From: Amphibalanus amphitrite
Taxonomy: Eukaryota > Arthropoda > Thecostraca > Balanomorpha > Balanidae
Assembly (NCBI RefSeq): GCF_019059575.1
Contig: NW_024881522.1
Span: 965,001 to 1,029,000, forward strand
Length of the DNA stretch: 64,000 nt
Direction of reading: 5' to 3'
Shown in pieces: positions 38,152 through 51,800 of the stretch. Made by a program: the position numbers and the translations under genes. Below the pieces are notes generated by a model. It saw nothing but the letters and a program-made list of their open reading frames with translations, was not told the origin of the DNA and searched no databases. Numbering within the stretch: the stretch's first letter is position 1; every line of letters starts with the position of its first letter.

Positions 38152-39054
38152 CGAAATCAAGGTTTATTTGTCCAACGCTCGATATCTGGACATTCATGAA
38201 AAAACTGTTTTGGCCCATTGCTGGCACGATCAAGCCCAACCAAGCTACTTTCGCCTGTAGACTCAAGCCCAACTATAGAAAGCGGAAGTAACGACGCCCA
38301 AGACCAATGTCAGGCATTGTCTTAGCAAATGAGTTTTTTAGCGAACGAAACGGAAAATTCCTTTCCTTTTTCACAGTTCTTCAAGTCATTTTCATTTCAC
38401 GCCTATCTTTGTTCCCTAAAAACGATCGCCGGTCTAAATCCCCGATTAGGCTCACGCACTTTATAAATCAATCAGCGGCGGTGGTCGCTCGCAGTCGGCA
38501 GCGCGGGGGCCGATGGGGGCGGGCCGCGGCGCCCGCTCGGCCCATTGTTACCGGTCTCTGGGCGGCTGCCCTCCCTGCCGAGCGGCGTCATTAGGGCAGA
38601 AGTGCGCCCGTCCCGGCGGCGCGCGCCCCGCTCCAATTATGACCTTTACACCGGCCGGTCAGAGCGCCGCTCAGAGGCAGTGCGCTGTTTCCCGCAGCTC
38701 GTTAGGCCAACTCTGCACAGAATAGGCTCTGACACCGTGCTGTTGCGCGCCAAATGCGGCCAGAATCGGCCGATTGCTGCCGTAAAGTGCCGGCAGAAGT
38801 GCGCTGTTCAGAATTAGGAGGTGCCTGCACTGAGTGATACGTGAATCGGTTGATGACCCCGCTAAACACTGGAAGATCCCGAGTGCTCGGAATTCCTGCG
38901 TGAAAGGGTATTATAAACTGTAGGGAGTAGTACAGGTGACACAAAGCGCGTTGCATTGAATTACAGGAACAAAGACCCGCAGGCGGCAAGAGCTGGTAAC
39001 AGTTAGCACTTGCAGAAAGGGTACTGGAGGGGCAGTTTAGTAATAAGAACTTAC
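38152..39054. other. Non-coding DNA with a GC-rich island
   Basis: The island at about 38460-38670 carries a SOX-like CCATTGTTA, a CAATTATGACC homeodomain-like core and TTTATAAATCAATCA near its left edge. It may be a regulatory element; there is no coding signal. Confidence 0.35.
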
Positions 39055-39143
39055 CTCGCGCTGTTGCATTATCTCCGTAATCACTGGCTGAATAGGTCCA
39101 ATGATCGCGTCGGCTTCCTGCATCCAGTAACCGTCATGCTCGC
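39055..39143 (-). CDS. Candidate internal exon of an unidentified minus-strand gene
   Basis: Read on the minus strand, a strong acceptor (TTCTTATCTCTGCACACAG) precedes 89 bases with a single open frame, followed by a strong donor (GAG then GTAAGTTC). The frame encodes EHDGYWMQEADAIIGPIQ and then PVITEIMQQRE; the first two bases belong to a split codon and the exon ends on a full codon. The other two frames are closed. I do not recognise the protein. The exon at 40063-40124 ends one base into a codon, which fits this exon and would create a glycine. No known domain supports it, so it may be chance, but splice sites and phase are good. Confidence 0.4.
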
Positions 39144-40062
39144 CTGTGTGCAGAGATAAGAACAACGTCAGGCAAACGCACATCGTGTTTTAGTGATGCA
39201 TGAAACCGGAACATTTTGGAATTCAGCTTACAGTTAACTTGTAGACGAGGTAACGCTACCAAAATCGAACAAGTGCCTACTAATTTATAAACACAAGCCA
39301 TAACGTACTATTCCAGATTTCACCTTCTTCTTTGGAACATCCCTATTACATAGTAAAATGTTCGATCAATGCAATCTGAACCAGAGAGTAAGACAGCAAT
39401 CGATGACAAGGGCGCTCAATCGAGCGATGACGGGCCCAATCGTTTCTAGACCTTTCCCTATAGCGAATGAGGAGGAGACCTGGAGCTATCGTGATGCGCT
39501 TCAGCCACATATGCTCGTCACGCTAATGCATGCCGTATTTTTCCTCAATGTGTGCATAAATACTTTTACTAAAGACTTGGAGCATTCCACCGGTGCAGAA
39601 TGTAAATTTCATAGCCTCTTAGAGCCGACTAATAGCACTTTTGCATAATGTGAAATTGCGCTAATTAACAACCAAACTGCATAATTACAAGATTATGGTT
39701 AAACGGACATGTCAAAATCACCTGCAACTAGTTTACGCTTCTATTTTAATCGCACAGGGTTAATGCATCATGATGAGTAGCAGAAGCAAGTGAAGCTAGA
39801 TTACGCAGTAACTGGCATAAGACGTCTGCTGGGTGAATGTATTTCAGGTTTTCCTTTCCACAACTACTTATTTACCGAATTTTATTTGGTGTCGAAGGAT
39901 TGAAGGTACCCGAGGTCATGAGTTTATCACACCCTTTTGTTCATAAAAATGTGATCAAGGTATCGTTAAAACGTGAGTTGGATTATTTCTTGGATTAGCC
40001 CATTCGGTCTATTTTGACCATTTTCAGGTTGTGAGATGAGAGGATAAGGTGAGAGAGATTAC

Positions 40063-40124
40063 CTTTTCTGCCATTAGGTAAAACTGACCTTTCTGCCCCG
40101 TAATGAGCATCAACAACTAGCTGA
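40063..40124 (-). CDS. Candidate upstream exon of the same minus-strand gene
   Basis: On the minus strand, GTTGCAG precedes 62 bases encoding QLVVDAHYGAERSVLPNGRK, with one leading and one trailing split-codon base, followed by a donor GTAATC. The pyrimidine tract is weak and the donor is not ideal. Its phase fits the exon at 39055-39143, giving ...GRK-G-EHDGYW.... Neither peptide is one I can name. Exons further upstream were not found. Confidence 0.28.
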
Positions 40125-40717
40125 CTGCAACAGTTGCTCCTATATGTAAACACCATATGTTGTTCAAACAAAATTGGAATCACTTCATTCTTTTACGACC
40201 CTAGCCAAGAAGCGAGTTACCAAATACGAAAACCACAAACTATGCATAAAACCACGTCGACAACCAGTCTTGCGGCCGCCCGTTATGGCTACCCGACCCA
40301 GCTGGTCTGCCTCTGTGGACCTGGCACGAGTCAACCGTCCAACAGCAGGCCCATCCGGCCTGTCTGCCGAGACCAGCCAACACCAGATCCAGCCGGCCTA
40401 TCTGCCAGCCCTGTCCAACACTAGACCCGGCATGGTCTGCCTGCCAGGACCGTCCAACACCAGACCCAGATGGTCTGTCTCTCCCGGGCCCGGGCACGAG
40501 CCGACTGGTCGACGGCGGCCCACCGCCGCCCTGACGCGGCCGTCCGGCATTCACTGTTCATTAGCGATCCATCATTTATCATGGCTCGGCGGCCGTGCAC
40601 GCGTGACTCATGCATTTATAGAGAGCGTGCAAACAGTGTGATGGGTGCAGGCCGTCCCACTGCCGCGCCGCAGAGAGATGGTTACAATGGTACGCAGACC
40701 AGCCGCGGCCACTGTGC

Positions 40718-40923
<206 letters not shown>

Positions 40924-41748
40924 CGTTCTCTTCCTTTTTCTCTCTCCCTTTGGCCTTTCTCTCTGTCTCTCTTCATCTCTTATCTGTCTTTTGCCTTTTT
41001 TCACCTCATTCTCTTCAGTGTTCTATCCTTTGCTTTGTAGTGGCATTGGTATTCATATCAGTTATCACCATTGATTTCAAAACTGCTTGATTTTTTCTTT
41101 CGGCTATCCGCGTCTTACTGATGAATCTATGTCATCTATTCAGTCCCATATTAGGCCTGAGGTGCTTTATACACTTTTGACACGCTTAAACAATTTCAAG
41201 TGGGACAGCTTTCACTTGCTACAGTGCTCAGTCGCTCAAAACTCAAACATGTTTGATCGCAAAATTTTTGTTACCTCTAAGTCACAGCGATTATCGCATA
41301 TCTCCATCACCAAAATTAACCCTTTAAGTTGAAGAACAATGGACACATCTCACTTAACTACCCCATAACCCTCCAGAAATAATCACCTGCCTGTGTTTGG
41401 TGCGCCATTGCGTCCATCTGCCATCAGTCGGGAGACACCACGGCGCGTCTCGGTAGCGGGCCGCGGCGCACGTACGGGCGCGCCCACATCCGGCGCCTCT
41501 CAGCGGCGCGCCGGCCAGTGCGCGGCTCGTAACGAGACCGTAAACCTCTCCGAATGGGCCGAGCCTGCGTGACCGATAAACATTTCAGAGAATTCCTGAC
41601 CGATAAACATTTGAAGGGATTCCGTTTCTGTGTCAGTCTTTCCATCCCTGTGCAACCGACTGAGCTTTGGTGGGAGCGTGGCAGGCTGGGTCATGAGTGG
41701 CAGCTCTCTCTCCTGTGAGGGTCTAGCCCGCCGAGAGGGTTGTCACTG

Positions 41749-41765
41749 CTCTCCTCTCTCCCTCT

Positions 41766-41829
<64 letters not shown>
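41749..41829. repeat. (CT)n microsatellite, ~80 bp
   Basis: CT repeat with a few T interruptions at its left end, between GC-rich flanks. Confidence 0.95.
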
Positions 41830-41830
<1 letters not shown>

Positions 41831-41926
41831 CTACAGGGGTCCGGCGTCTTCCGCCTCCCGGACGGCCGACAGCAGACAGACGGAGTGAGTTTCTCCGGCG
41901 GCGACCAGCGCCATTTTGACGGACCG

Positions 41927-42022
41927 GTGACGGGCTGACAGCTGACGGGTGACGGGCTGACGGCTGATGGTAACGGGTGGGTAACGGGTAACGGGTGGGT
42001 AACAGTGACCGGTGACGGGTCC
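41927..42022. repeat. Short minisatellite (GTAACGGGT / GACGGGCTGACGG units)
   Basis: Overlapping copies of GGTAACGGGTGGGTAACGGG and GACGGGCTGAC variants, unit about 9-18 bp, imperfect. Confidence 0.7.
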
Positions 42023-44149
42023 GGCTAAGGGTGACAGTGACAACTGATGAAAGGTTTACGACCGAACTGTGATGGGAGACGAATGGAATGATTGAACGAG
42101 ACGTTTGATCCACTTCTCAGCTTATCTATAATCGTGTGTTTCTGATCACGGTTGAATGTGGCACACCCTCAAAAGTTGTTCTAAATGTCCTGCACTCCGT
42201 ATCTTCTTTGCCTCTGCGCAGCGTCGGCCCCACTCAAGCAGTCCGCCTCCGCTGTTCTCCGGTACCCACCAGTCCGGGTTCCAGCCAGGTTCCCGACCCG
42301 TACCGGCCGTCTCCCCTTCCCCGGCGCGGTCAGCTGTCGGCGTTTTTGTGGGAGCGCCCGGGCCGACTTTAATTCAGGAATGCCCCGAACGGTGGCGTTT
42401 ATAGCTGAAGACGGAAACATAGCTCCCAAGTTCAGGCTCGGGAGAGGGAAGGTCGCGCTACTTTGCTCCGCTTGACACTCCAAGCCGTACCGGGTCTGAC
42501 TGGAGGGACTGCTCGTCTTCACACGACCAGACTGATCAGTCGTCCAGTCACCCCTCTCCGCCCCACCGACAGAGCCGGAGGGGCGTGTCCGTCAGTTTTC
42601 CTCCTCCTCCCATGGTTGGCGTGGTGCAGCAGCGTCGCTCACCGCCGACCACCGCTCGACCTCGGTCATTGTTATGGAAGCTCGGCGGCCGCCGCCGGAC
42701 CAGTGTTTGTTTATCGACCATAAGATGAAATGCGTGCTCGGCGGGCGGCCGGGAACGAGTCGGTGATGATGAGCCGATTTTCAGTCACGTCCGGGGCACA
42801 GTGCTGCACGGCCATTTGCATACCGGTTGTGCCGAGTGGGCCAGCCCGCGCCGCGGTGACGGGTCTCGAGTGTGTGTATCGCTGACCATTAGAGGAGACA
42901 CCGCCCCCAGTGGAAACACAGAGACTCGCGGAAAACGGCCCGCATCGACGCCATCCATCGGCAGTCAGTGCAGGTGACGGGAAGGCTAGAGCTGTGCTCG
43001 ACGATGGTATATTTTGAATCATTACCCACATGTTCATGAAGCAAGTAATAAGTTTTTTTTTCATTATGTTGTACATACATTCAGGAATGCCCCAATGGCG
43101 TATGCCTGTGAACAGATAGTTTGCATTCTCCATCTCCGAAATCCACATATAATTTTTCCATTAACATCGCGGAATTACTGGCATAAATTGCATCGGTATG
43201 AAAAATTTCAGTGCTTCAATACCAAGGTTGTCTCATGGGCATGTAAGAACACTTTCCAATGGATTAAGTCTGTCCAAGGTTGATGCTCGCAATGCACTCA
43301 GCAGCATACCAACAAGCCCTTTGATCCATCATGCCAAAGATCATAGATCACTCACCTACCGGTTCATATCCCTTAAAACCAATGTAATTCCGTTCTAAAC
43401 GGCTCCACCTTGGCTACTTTAAATATAATTCCATTGACATATTTATATGACGGAGGCCACACTGGGCAGGTCTGCCACGCCTTTACGACAATGGCGCGAG
43501 GGTCGCAGCGGTAGTACATCATCTCAGCACGAGACTGCCATCACTATATCACCGTGCAGCGTTTGAGCAATAGCAGCGCGGCGCCATTGGCCGGGCCGCC
43601 GCGGATCGGAGCGGGCCGGCTGATTTATTTGGCGGTCCCATTGCGAGCCGCGGAGGGCGGCCGGGGCGCGTACCAAGAACGCCAAGCAGACGAACGGGGA
43701 GTGTCCAGCCCGGCATTGTGGACGCTTTATCTGTCGTGCCCCTCGGCTTAGCCGGCGCTGGCAGTGACATGAATACCCGAGACAGCCGGTCGATCCACCG
43801 GCCAGCTGCCGGCATGTTTATAAATGGCGCCGATCGCCGAAATCGAAAACGATATCGAAGAACATCCATAATAGTTCTACGGCTGAGCGATGGCGGTTGG
43901 TTGCCTGGTGCACTGACGGGCATTTGGAGATGGGTTTCAGATAGTGATTTCGCTGTCTCGTGCATGTCATTAGGCCGCTGTTGCTGCAGTGAAGAGCAGT
44001 CAGCCGTTTGTGATGCGGTTCAGTGTTCCAAAATTATGACTCATCAATAACATGAGGACAAATTATTTGGGTCAATTTGTGCCTACCTACGCTTTGTAGG
44101 TGATGAATGATTATCATATGCCAGATTTTTTTTTTTGTCGAAATTTACC

Positions 44150-44389
44150 AAATACTCTCTTGACCTCTAGCGCTGCTATTTTGACTATTTTGACCCCTGT
44201 GACGTCATTCATTAGCTGACCTGAAAATAACCTTTTCAAAAGTTGTAGACCTTGTCCGCCTGACGCCTGCATCCCAGCTGTTTACCGCTTGCCGCTAGCT
44301 TGCTTCGTTTTCGAGATCTCAGGGGGGAGGGCAGTTGACCGCCCCCTCTGTAGGTGCAAAGTTGGCGCGGACCCCCGCAGGTGGGCGGG
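44150..44389. mobile_element. piggyBac-like element 3, right end only
   Basis: The end CCACCTGCGGGGG, read inward on the minus strand after CCCGC, abuts TTAA at 44390-44393. Inside it lies the same G-run, loop, C-run arrangement (GGGGGGAGGGCAGTTGACCG then CCCCCT) and TGACCT motifs. I found no matching left end upstream, so the copy appears truncated; the left limit given is a guess. Confidence 0.5.
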
Positions 44390-45594
44390 TTAAATTCCAG
44401 CAACTAGCGGGCAATAATATAACTGCGTGTGCATTGTGCAGTACCAACAGTATATTGAATACTTAGCTTGCTATCGTGTTGATACGCACACACCATAAGC
44501 CGAGCCTGCCCGGAGACTGGCTACCAGCTGTTGGTGTTGGTGTGCTGTGTGTGATTGCAGTCTCTGGTGATACTGTGGTATCTGTTAATGCAGTCACCTT
44601 AGGTTTCTGACCGTCACTGATTTTACCGTGCAATTAGGCGCTGCAGTCTCTAGTGATATTGTGCTGGCTGTAAATGGAGCCATTACGATTGAGTACTGTG
44701 GATTGTGGAATATTTCCGGATAGTGATCTCTAAATAAGTCTGAGTTCGACCTCACGTTACCGTCATTTCTGTTCTATGAGAGTGAGGTAATCGGCGTGAC
44801 AGCCGCATATGATTTTCCCCTCACCGCAGACTGCAGAGTATTAACTAAAGCCGGGCAGTACGGATTTCGGGTAAAAATATCCACCCGTTCAGGATTAGCG
44901 GGTGCTCTTTTCTCGGCCGGCCCGGGTGCTGAGGTCACTCTTAGCGGACCAATCGGACACAGCTGTCAGACCGCGTCGGGAACTCCCATCGGCAGCCGCC
45001 GCCGCCGCCGTCGCGGACAATGAAGAGCGCTCATCTTAAACCAATCGACATTTGTGTCACTGTGAGTTATTTGCAGTCGGCCCGCAGCGGACGCTGTCAG
45101 TGTTGGAGATGAGAGGCGCCGCCGACGGTCTCACGGCGCCAGCTCGGCACCCGTCGGTCCATGGCGGCTGCTACGGCTGCCCCGACCGTTCCGACCGCGT
45201 GCATCACAGGCGACCGGCGACAGCCGCTGCGAATGTCATCCCAGCACCGACCAATGGCCAGCGCCGCGCGCATTCCCGCCGCTGAAATATGAGCCATTTT
45301 CATGCAAATTCCACTCGTATATTTTTCGGGCCGCTTTCGGCGTGCAGGTGGGTTTATGCTGCAGCGCTGCTACATTTCATGGTGCAGCCGGCTGTCGGCG
45401 CCGGTGCCGGTGCCAGTGCGATCGCGGCGCGCCGGGCCACGCCGATTTATCGCCGCCCGGGAGGATGTGGGCGCAGAGGGGGGCTGATGGTGTGCCGCGG
45501 CCGCCCCGCCGCGCCGACCTCGCCGGCAGCCACGGCCGGCCGGCCGGCCGCGCCGCCCGACACACCGCGCCGCCACCGAGACTCCGCCGCCGGC

Positions 45595-45865
45595 GGTACG
45601 GTGGACGGGGGACGGCTGTGGACGGCTGTGGATAGAGGCTGTGGATGACAGGCAGCCACCAATGCCAGCGCCGGCGGCGGTACGGTGGACAGTGGACGAC
45701 TGTGGATGGAGGCTGTGGATAGAGGCTGTGGACGCCAGACAGCCACCGACGCCACCGACGCCACCGCGGTGGACAGTGGACGACTGTGGACACTGGGTGT
45801 GGACGGCAGGCAGCCACCACTGCCACCGCCGCCACCGCGGTGGACAGTGGACCGCGGCAGTGGAT
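45595..45865. repeat. Imperfect minisatellite, ~70-86-bp units
   Basis: The block GGTGGACAGTGGAC(G/C) recurs at about 45684, 45769 and 45839, each preceded by a CAGCCACC...CCACCG stretch, with GCTGTGGA sub-repeats between. Confidence 0.7.
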
Positions 45866-48800
45866 AGAAATGAGAGCGGCGGATGTCAGATGAAAGGGTG
45901 TGAATGTCACGCTGCGAATTGCTGAATGAGGACAAACGGCAGGCTGGAGTCATGCTGGGTTCAATCAATACTTAATCAAAGCTCATAAGCGACAAACGCC
46001 GACAGATAACCATATAGGGAGAGACCTAAAAAATTTGGAATCATTGGAAGCTTACCTTTAACTCTCTAAAACAAGTTTAACACCTGAATCGCTCCAGAAA
46101 CTACGCTATATAACGGAACGCACACGTGGCTCCTACGGTAGTGGCAGAACAAAACGTACTATAAACCTGCACGTCCTGCTATCTGCCTGTGAACTACGAG
46201 TACTACGTATGTTACACTTCGTGTCTTGCGTGACCTGCTGCATGCACTGCAACTTGGCAGCACGGATAGTTCGCATGGTAGCGGCCGGGACCGGGTGTCC
46301 CCTAGAGTTCGTGATATCGCAATGGCTAATGGGAGAGGAACCGTTACTCCTGGCTCAGTAGAACCCGTTAAAGACAGCGAGGGCTTATCTAGAGAAATCT
46401 GCGGGCATAAATACTTCGTGCATCGCTATTTACGATTGCTGGTAAGTATATAAACGTCTGGCTATCTCAGCCATATTTATATCACATGGAATTGAGGAAG
46501 ACTAGAAGTGGTAAATACTGCATTGGAATCAACATATGATGCAGGGTATCACCGTGAAACCAACAAAAACAACAAACGGCTCCCGCTTGGTGACATTTCG
46601 CGGGTCTCTCCGTGACAACCAGGCCGGTCATGACTGAGCAGCCGAACGCGAACCGTCCGATAGATCAGCGGCCGGAAAGTCCGGGGTCGGTCTCCGCGGC
46701 TGCAGACTGCTGCTGGATAATGATGACATGGTACCAGCTGTCCGAGTCGATCCTGCCGATTATGCCGTGTGGCCGGCCTGCCGGACGCGGCGGCCTGATC
46801 CGCCCGATAACCGGCCAGCCCACGTAACCATATCTGACAACTCCTCGTCAATGCAGTAAGTTTTGTGCGCCGAGATAAAAGTGATGCTAAGTATCGACGC
46901 AAGGCTCCGTTATCAGTTTGGGATCGCCATCAGCTTAAGTTGCTGCAGAGGCCGTCTGCGGAGTCGGAATGCCAGTGGCATGAGCCGAGCGCGGCGCGTC
47001 CTGCCCGTTTGAACTCGCGCTGGCCACCCGCTGAAGGACGAACGTCGGAGAGGTCCCCGGGCCGCGTGCGGCGGCCCCGGTGATCGGCTCCGGCTGCCGT
47101 TGGTCGGACCGTTCCCCGTTTATAGCCGGGCTACCTGTGTCGGAGGAGCGCGCCGTGCCTCCTCGACCGGCGGCCGAATCTCTGGCCGCCTCCGAGGACC
47201 GCCGCCGGCCGAGTCAGCCTCGCCGGTCACAAAGACACGCGTCCCCTCGCCGGCCCGGCGGACTCGAACGCCGCCCGAACCCGATCACGAGGCCCGTTTC
47301 ATGTGTCGCGTCCCGTCGATTAAAATTCGGCTCACAGGGCTGGTCCTTTGAGCGGCGGGCCGTGCGTCCCCGCTAATGTGAGCCGGCCGGGCCGCGTCTT
47401 TGACAGTGCGCCCGAGTCCGGGCCGGCTGTCCAGCCACGATCGATGGCCCGGTGACGAACGGACCGACCAGCCCCTTTCTGGGGACCGTCCGTTGTGCTC
47501 TATGTCGGGTCGAACGGAGCGCTGAACGGCGTCAGATGATCGCCTTGGAGCGAGGCCGGCCGCTGCGATTGTTTAGCGAACTTCCGGCCGGACAAATGGG
47601 AGAAAAAGGCGGGATTTCGGAAAAGTGGATAGGCTTGGACCGTTGAGGGATGGGAGGCCGGTGCGTTAGCCTGGATTGGACACACATGGCACGTTCAGAC
47701 TTCAGTGTCGTTGCCCCGTCATGGTCAAGTCAGAAGGTCTAGAGACAGACTATTAGCGGGACCATTCTGCACCTTTTTCCTACCTAGATTCCCAAAGAGA
47801 TAATTGTTGCGTACTGATTTGTATTCGTAGCCATAAAATTGCCGCTTAGGCCACTTAATTGAAAATGATGTCCTGATTGAATGCCTTGCCGTTGCGGCTG
47901 TTTACAGTTTGAAGGTTCAACACAAATACAATGTCCTTTTGTCAGGATTGTTTTACTAAAGAAAGAATAAAGTCTGCAGAATCGCTAATCCCAATGCACT
48001 TTTCTGGCAGTTTTATTTATCCCGGAAGCGATTAATTTCGGTCCTATCATCCGTTTTTAAAGTAACATTTTGAGACATAAACCGCGTTAAGCCGACTGGA
48101 GAGACCGGGCTCGCGATTTTTGCGGGGCGGTGAAGATGCCGCGTCAGCTCTCGCAGTCTGGTCTGGTTCCGTGTTGAAACTCGTCCCAGCGATGATAACC
48201 GGTTGGAGAAGATCACGTTTTACTGGAACAGGTAATGACCGTTTACATAAAACCCGATGCGATTACCATACCGTGGAGAGCAGCTCAAGCCGCATTACTC
48301 ACAAAACATACGACAACAGCTTTCCTCGCTCAAAGAACACCGATGGCAGGGTCCGTCACTGGAATGTGGAGGAATTGCCTGCTTTTGCAGCCATAAAAAG
48401 TGCTGAAAATTAGCAGGGCATTTTGAAACGAAAGCCACTCCACCGACAACATCCCACGCAGAAATCCAAATATGTGTTATTCTGAGACACCTAGACTCAA
48501 GTGCCCGAAATGCGACACCAACCAAGCACTGCTGGCGTTGACCAGAACACTCCAAATGCCTGCCACTTATACACCAAACACCGCATGTTTCACGTTCACC
48601 GACGTGTCGAAGAGTCCTCGGCCGTCACCCACCCGCTCTCCGCCCACTGCTGTTATTCCGGCGTGAAATCGGAGGCACCTCTCACCTCCCGGCTGATTTC
48701 CGTAGGTGGCAGTACGGCAGCGCCTGTGACAACAGAGTCGAGGGCCGCTCCTCCCGCCTCTCGACACTTCCCTGACCGAGCTGGGGGCGCTGTTGACAGC

Positions 48801-51800
48801 CGCGGCCCTCGGCCGGCGCTGGCTTTCTCGCCCGCAGCCGCGGCCGGCGCCGGCGCGTGTTTGCTTGTCAATAAGGCGGCGCTGACACGAGCTCTGTTTG
48901 GGAGCCGCGCTGCGGACCGGCCCGGGCGGCTGGGTCCCCGGCATGCTGTCCTCTCGGAGCCGCTGTCAACGGGTGTTGCTTTCACGTCTCGCCACCGTCG
49001 GGCGGAGGCGGCGGCCGGTCCGACCCGACCCACACACCGGCATTGGCAGACAATGATACAGGGCAGGCTGGAAGGTCAGACTGCTAGATATGCAGCGCTG
49101 AATGAGTAAGATGCGTCGGTACTACACTATTACCTACAGCTGAGACCTCTGATAAGTGGCATTGCCACCCCGATCACTTCCTCGCGAAGATGTCTTAATG
49201 TTGCTTACAGAGAGTGTCTCATAACCAACCGCAATAACCCACACTTTCCAAAGTCGGTTACACATTTTCCCAGTCAGTGTAACATTTTGAAAGCTGCCGG
49301 TAAACACGTCACACAAAGGTCCTGCTTTCGCTGTGTCGCTGTGACAATGGCGCCGGCAGAAAAAGGTCAGAGTCCCGCGTCCATACACCACCACGCCGCG
49401 CCGCCGCCGCCGCCGCGGGCCTCCGGGCCTCCGTCTCAACAGGGCGCCGGGCCCGGTACGGCAGGCGGCAGCTGGCCGACGCGGCCGCACCGGTGCCAAT
49501 CGGTCTCGGCCGTTTTCGGCTTCACACCCTGACACGTCGGGCGGCGAGCGGTGGCGCGGCTGCGCGATAATTGGCGCAGCTAACGGTGCCACCCGCGCCG
49601 CGTTGGCCGCAGTACGGACGCGACGCAGGCAGAGGTGGGATAGACGGGCGGGGAGAGTCCGCGGTGACCGGTCATGAAAGAATGAATGGAGGCGTATGGG
49701 AGCGGGGAAGCAGGTGAGGTACAGGAGCATCCTATGGTAAGATTCCCTACAAGTAAAATATTGCGACCGTAATCCTTTGAGATGTGGATTAGTTTGCCTG
49801 AGCAGTGACGCTGCGACATTTTTGATTGATGTCGAGGGCTTACGTTTGAAAGAGCCACTCGTGTCGAAGCTCATGTTCCCGATTTTTCTCCGACGTGAGT
49901 CGGCCCGTCTGAGACTGACGTTAAACAACAGCGTGGGTGGCGCGGGGCGGATCCCTTCTGACGAGTGGGCATGTACCTTTCAGAGCCTGTTAGCCGTACA
50001 TGATTTATCTTCGCGGTGTTTGGTGACAATGCAAGTTGCACAGCACTGCTCAACTAAGTCTCCGACGCCCAGACTAACAAGGTCTTCGTGCTTCAGCGGC
50101 CGTTACATAATCCCTTCGCTCTCGTCTCAGCCATCACCTTTTTCATATTGCTGGCTGTCAGAGGTTGGCTGGGAGCCGATGTCTCTCCGCTCAGTTTGCA
50201 GTATCACGTATATGATGCACACTAGCCAGAGTCATCATTTAGCCGTGTAATCGGACCTACAGCGGCGGCCGGCACAGCGGTGTGCCCGGCAGCGGCGGTG
50301 TTCTGTTTCTCTACGGTCATTGGTAACTAGAGATGGCAGCGCCCGATCGAAATGACCCCGAGCCGAGCCGAGCAGCAGTGACCTTGGCGCCGGCAGATTA
50401 CCATTAATGATCGAACCGAGCCCGCCCGACTGGTGTGTGTCTTTGAGATCTCTGATTAGCTACAAGGCTGGGACGTAGCGCCTGCACTGTTGATAATTCG
50501 AGATAGAGTTAGTGCTACTGTTCATTACGGCTATGGAGGCCGGCCCATTATGCCGGCGGTCTATAATGCGGGTGTAAATAGCTCAACCCTGCCACGCCCA
50601 AGCTGCCACACCCCACACCGACTCTCATAAACATGTGGAAAACAGTGCCCAGACCAAGCGCTGGCAGCGGCAACTATCACTCAGTCACTCAGCGCCTCTC
50701 ATGTCTTCTCCCATACCTCAGATCGTTTACCTTACGCCTTGCTTTTTTACCAATGTTGCGGCTAGTGGGAGTTTTTCTCGCGCGTCTGCTGACCGGGACC
50801 GGTCGATGGAGCGCCTTCCGCAAATCCGCGTCCCCGCAGCGGCGAGCGAATCTGATCAGATGGCATCGTCGGCCAAATGAGCTTCCATCTGCCATTTTTG
50901 TCGACGCGCCGCCGTCGGTCTCCCAGGCTGGCTGGGAGCCGCTCGTCGTCCGGCGGACGAGGCGGGGTCAAGGCAGACTTCCCGGCGCTCCGTCTGACGG
51001 AGGCTGGGCTCGGCTCGGTGGCCGCCGGCGCTGTCTCACAGGGAGGACAGACCCGGCCGGGCCCGGCCGCGCGCGCAGCGGGACGCCCGCCGCCAGCCGT
51101 GTGCAAGGCCACGCTCGCCCGCAGCTGAATTGAATGCTCACTGGCCGGCAGTCACGGAGCACGACGATTGTGATCACGTGGTGGACTGCCCAGATGGCGG
51201 ACTGGTCTGTTGTGACAATGGACATCTGCTCAGTGATGTTGGCCAATGGCCGTCTGGTAATAAGCTTTTGCAATGCTTACACGGATCGAAGGGTAATCCA
51301 TGATGTCCGACGGCGTTTTTATCCCCGACGCTGACGATCTCATCCGTGATGTTTTTACTGCTCCGAAGAAGCCATCGCTCCACATCTCCAACCACAACTC
51401 TTCAGTAATGCAAGCCATCGGCTCATCTCTGGCGACCGCTACCGTCTCGTCCCCTGGGTGCTCTCCTTTTTGTCCGCTGACGGTGCGGCACTGGCACCGT
51501 TCATGGCTGCAATAAGCACTTCGTTAATCAATCGGAGACCGTCAGCGGTCGTCCCACGGGCGCGTAATGGGCGCGCGACGGCCATCATGGTTGGCGGCGC
51601 TCTAAATTATAGGCCATTTCAGTTTATATGGCAGCGAGGGCCGGCCGGCCGGATGGAAGAGGCCGCTATGGCTCCACCGGACCCGGGCCGCGGCGTGCTG
51701 GTGGGCTGGGCCGCCGCGCCGGTCTTTGTCGGTGTGGGGAGCTGGGAAAACGGGACGAGTAGATGTGTTTTATCTGTGAGGTCAAGCTTGGATTTGAGGT

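Noticed and set aside
41314-41335. TTAACCCTTTAAG, a possible piggyBac-like tip
   Set aside because: No partner end with TTAA was found and the G-run hairpin of the other elements is missing.
43340-43420. Possible minus-strand exon ending at a GTGAGTG donor
   Set aside because: No acceptor with a pyrimidine tract upstream and no similarity to a known protein.
49134-49928. 264-codon minus-strand frame
   Set aside because: No recognisable domain; GC-driven open frame with Arg/Pro/Ala-rich centre and competing frames on the other strand.
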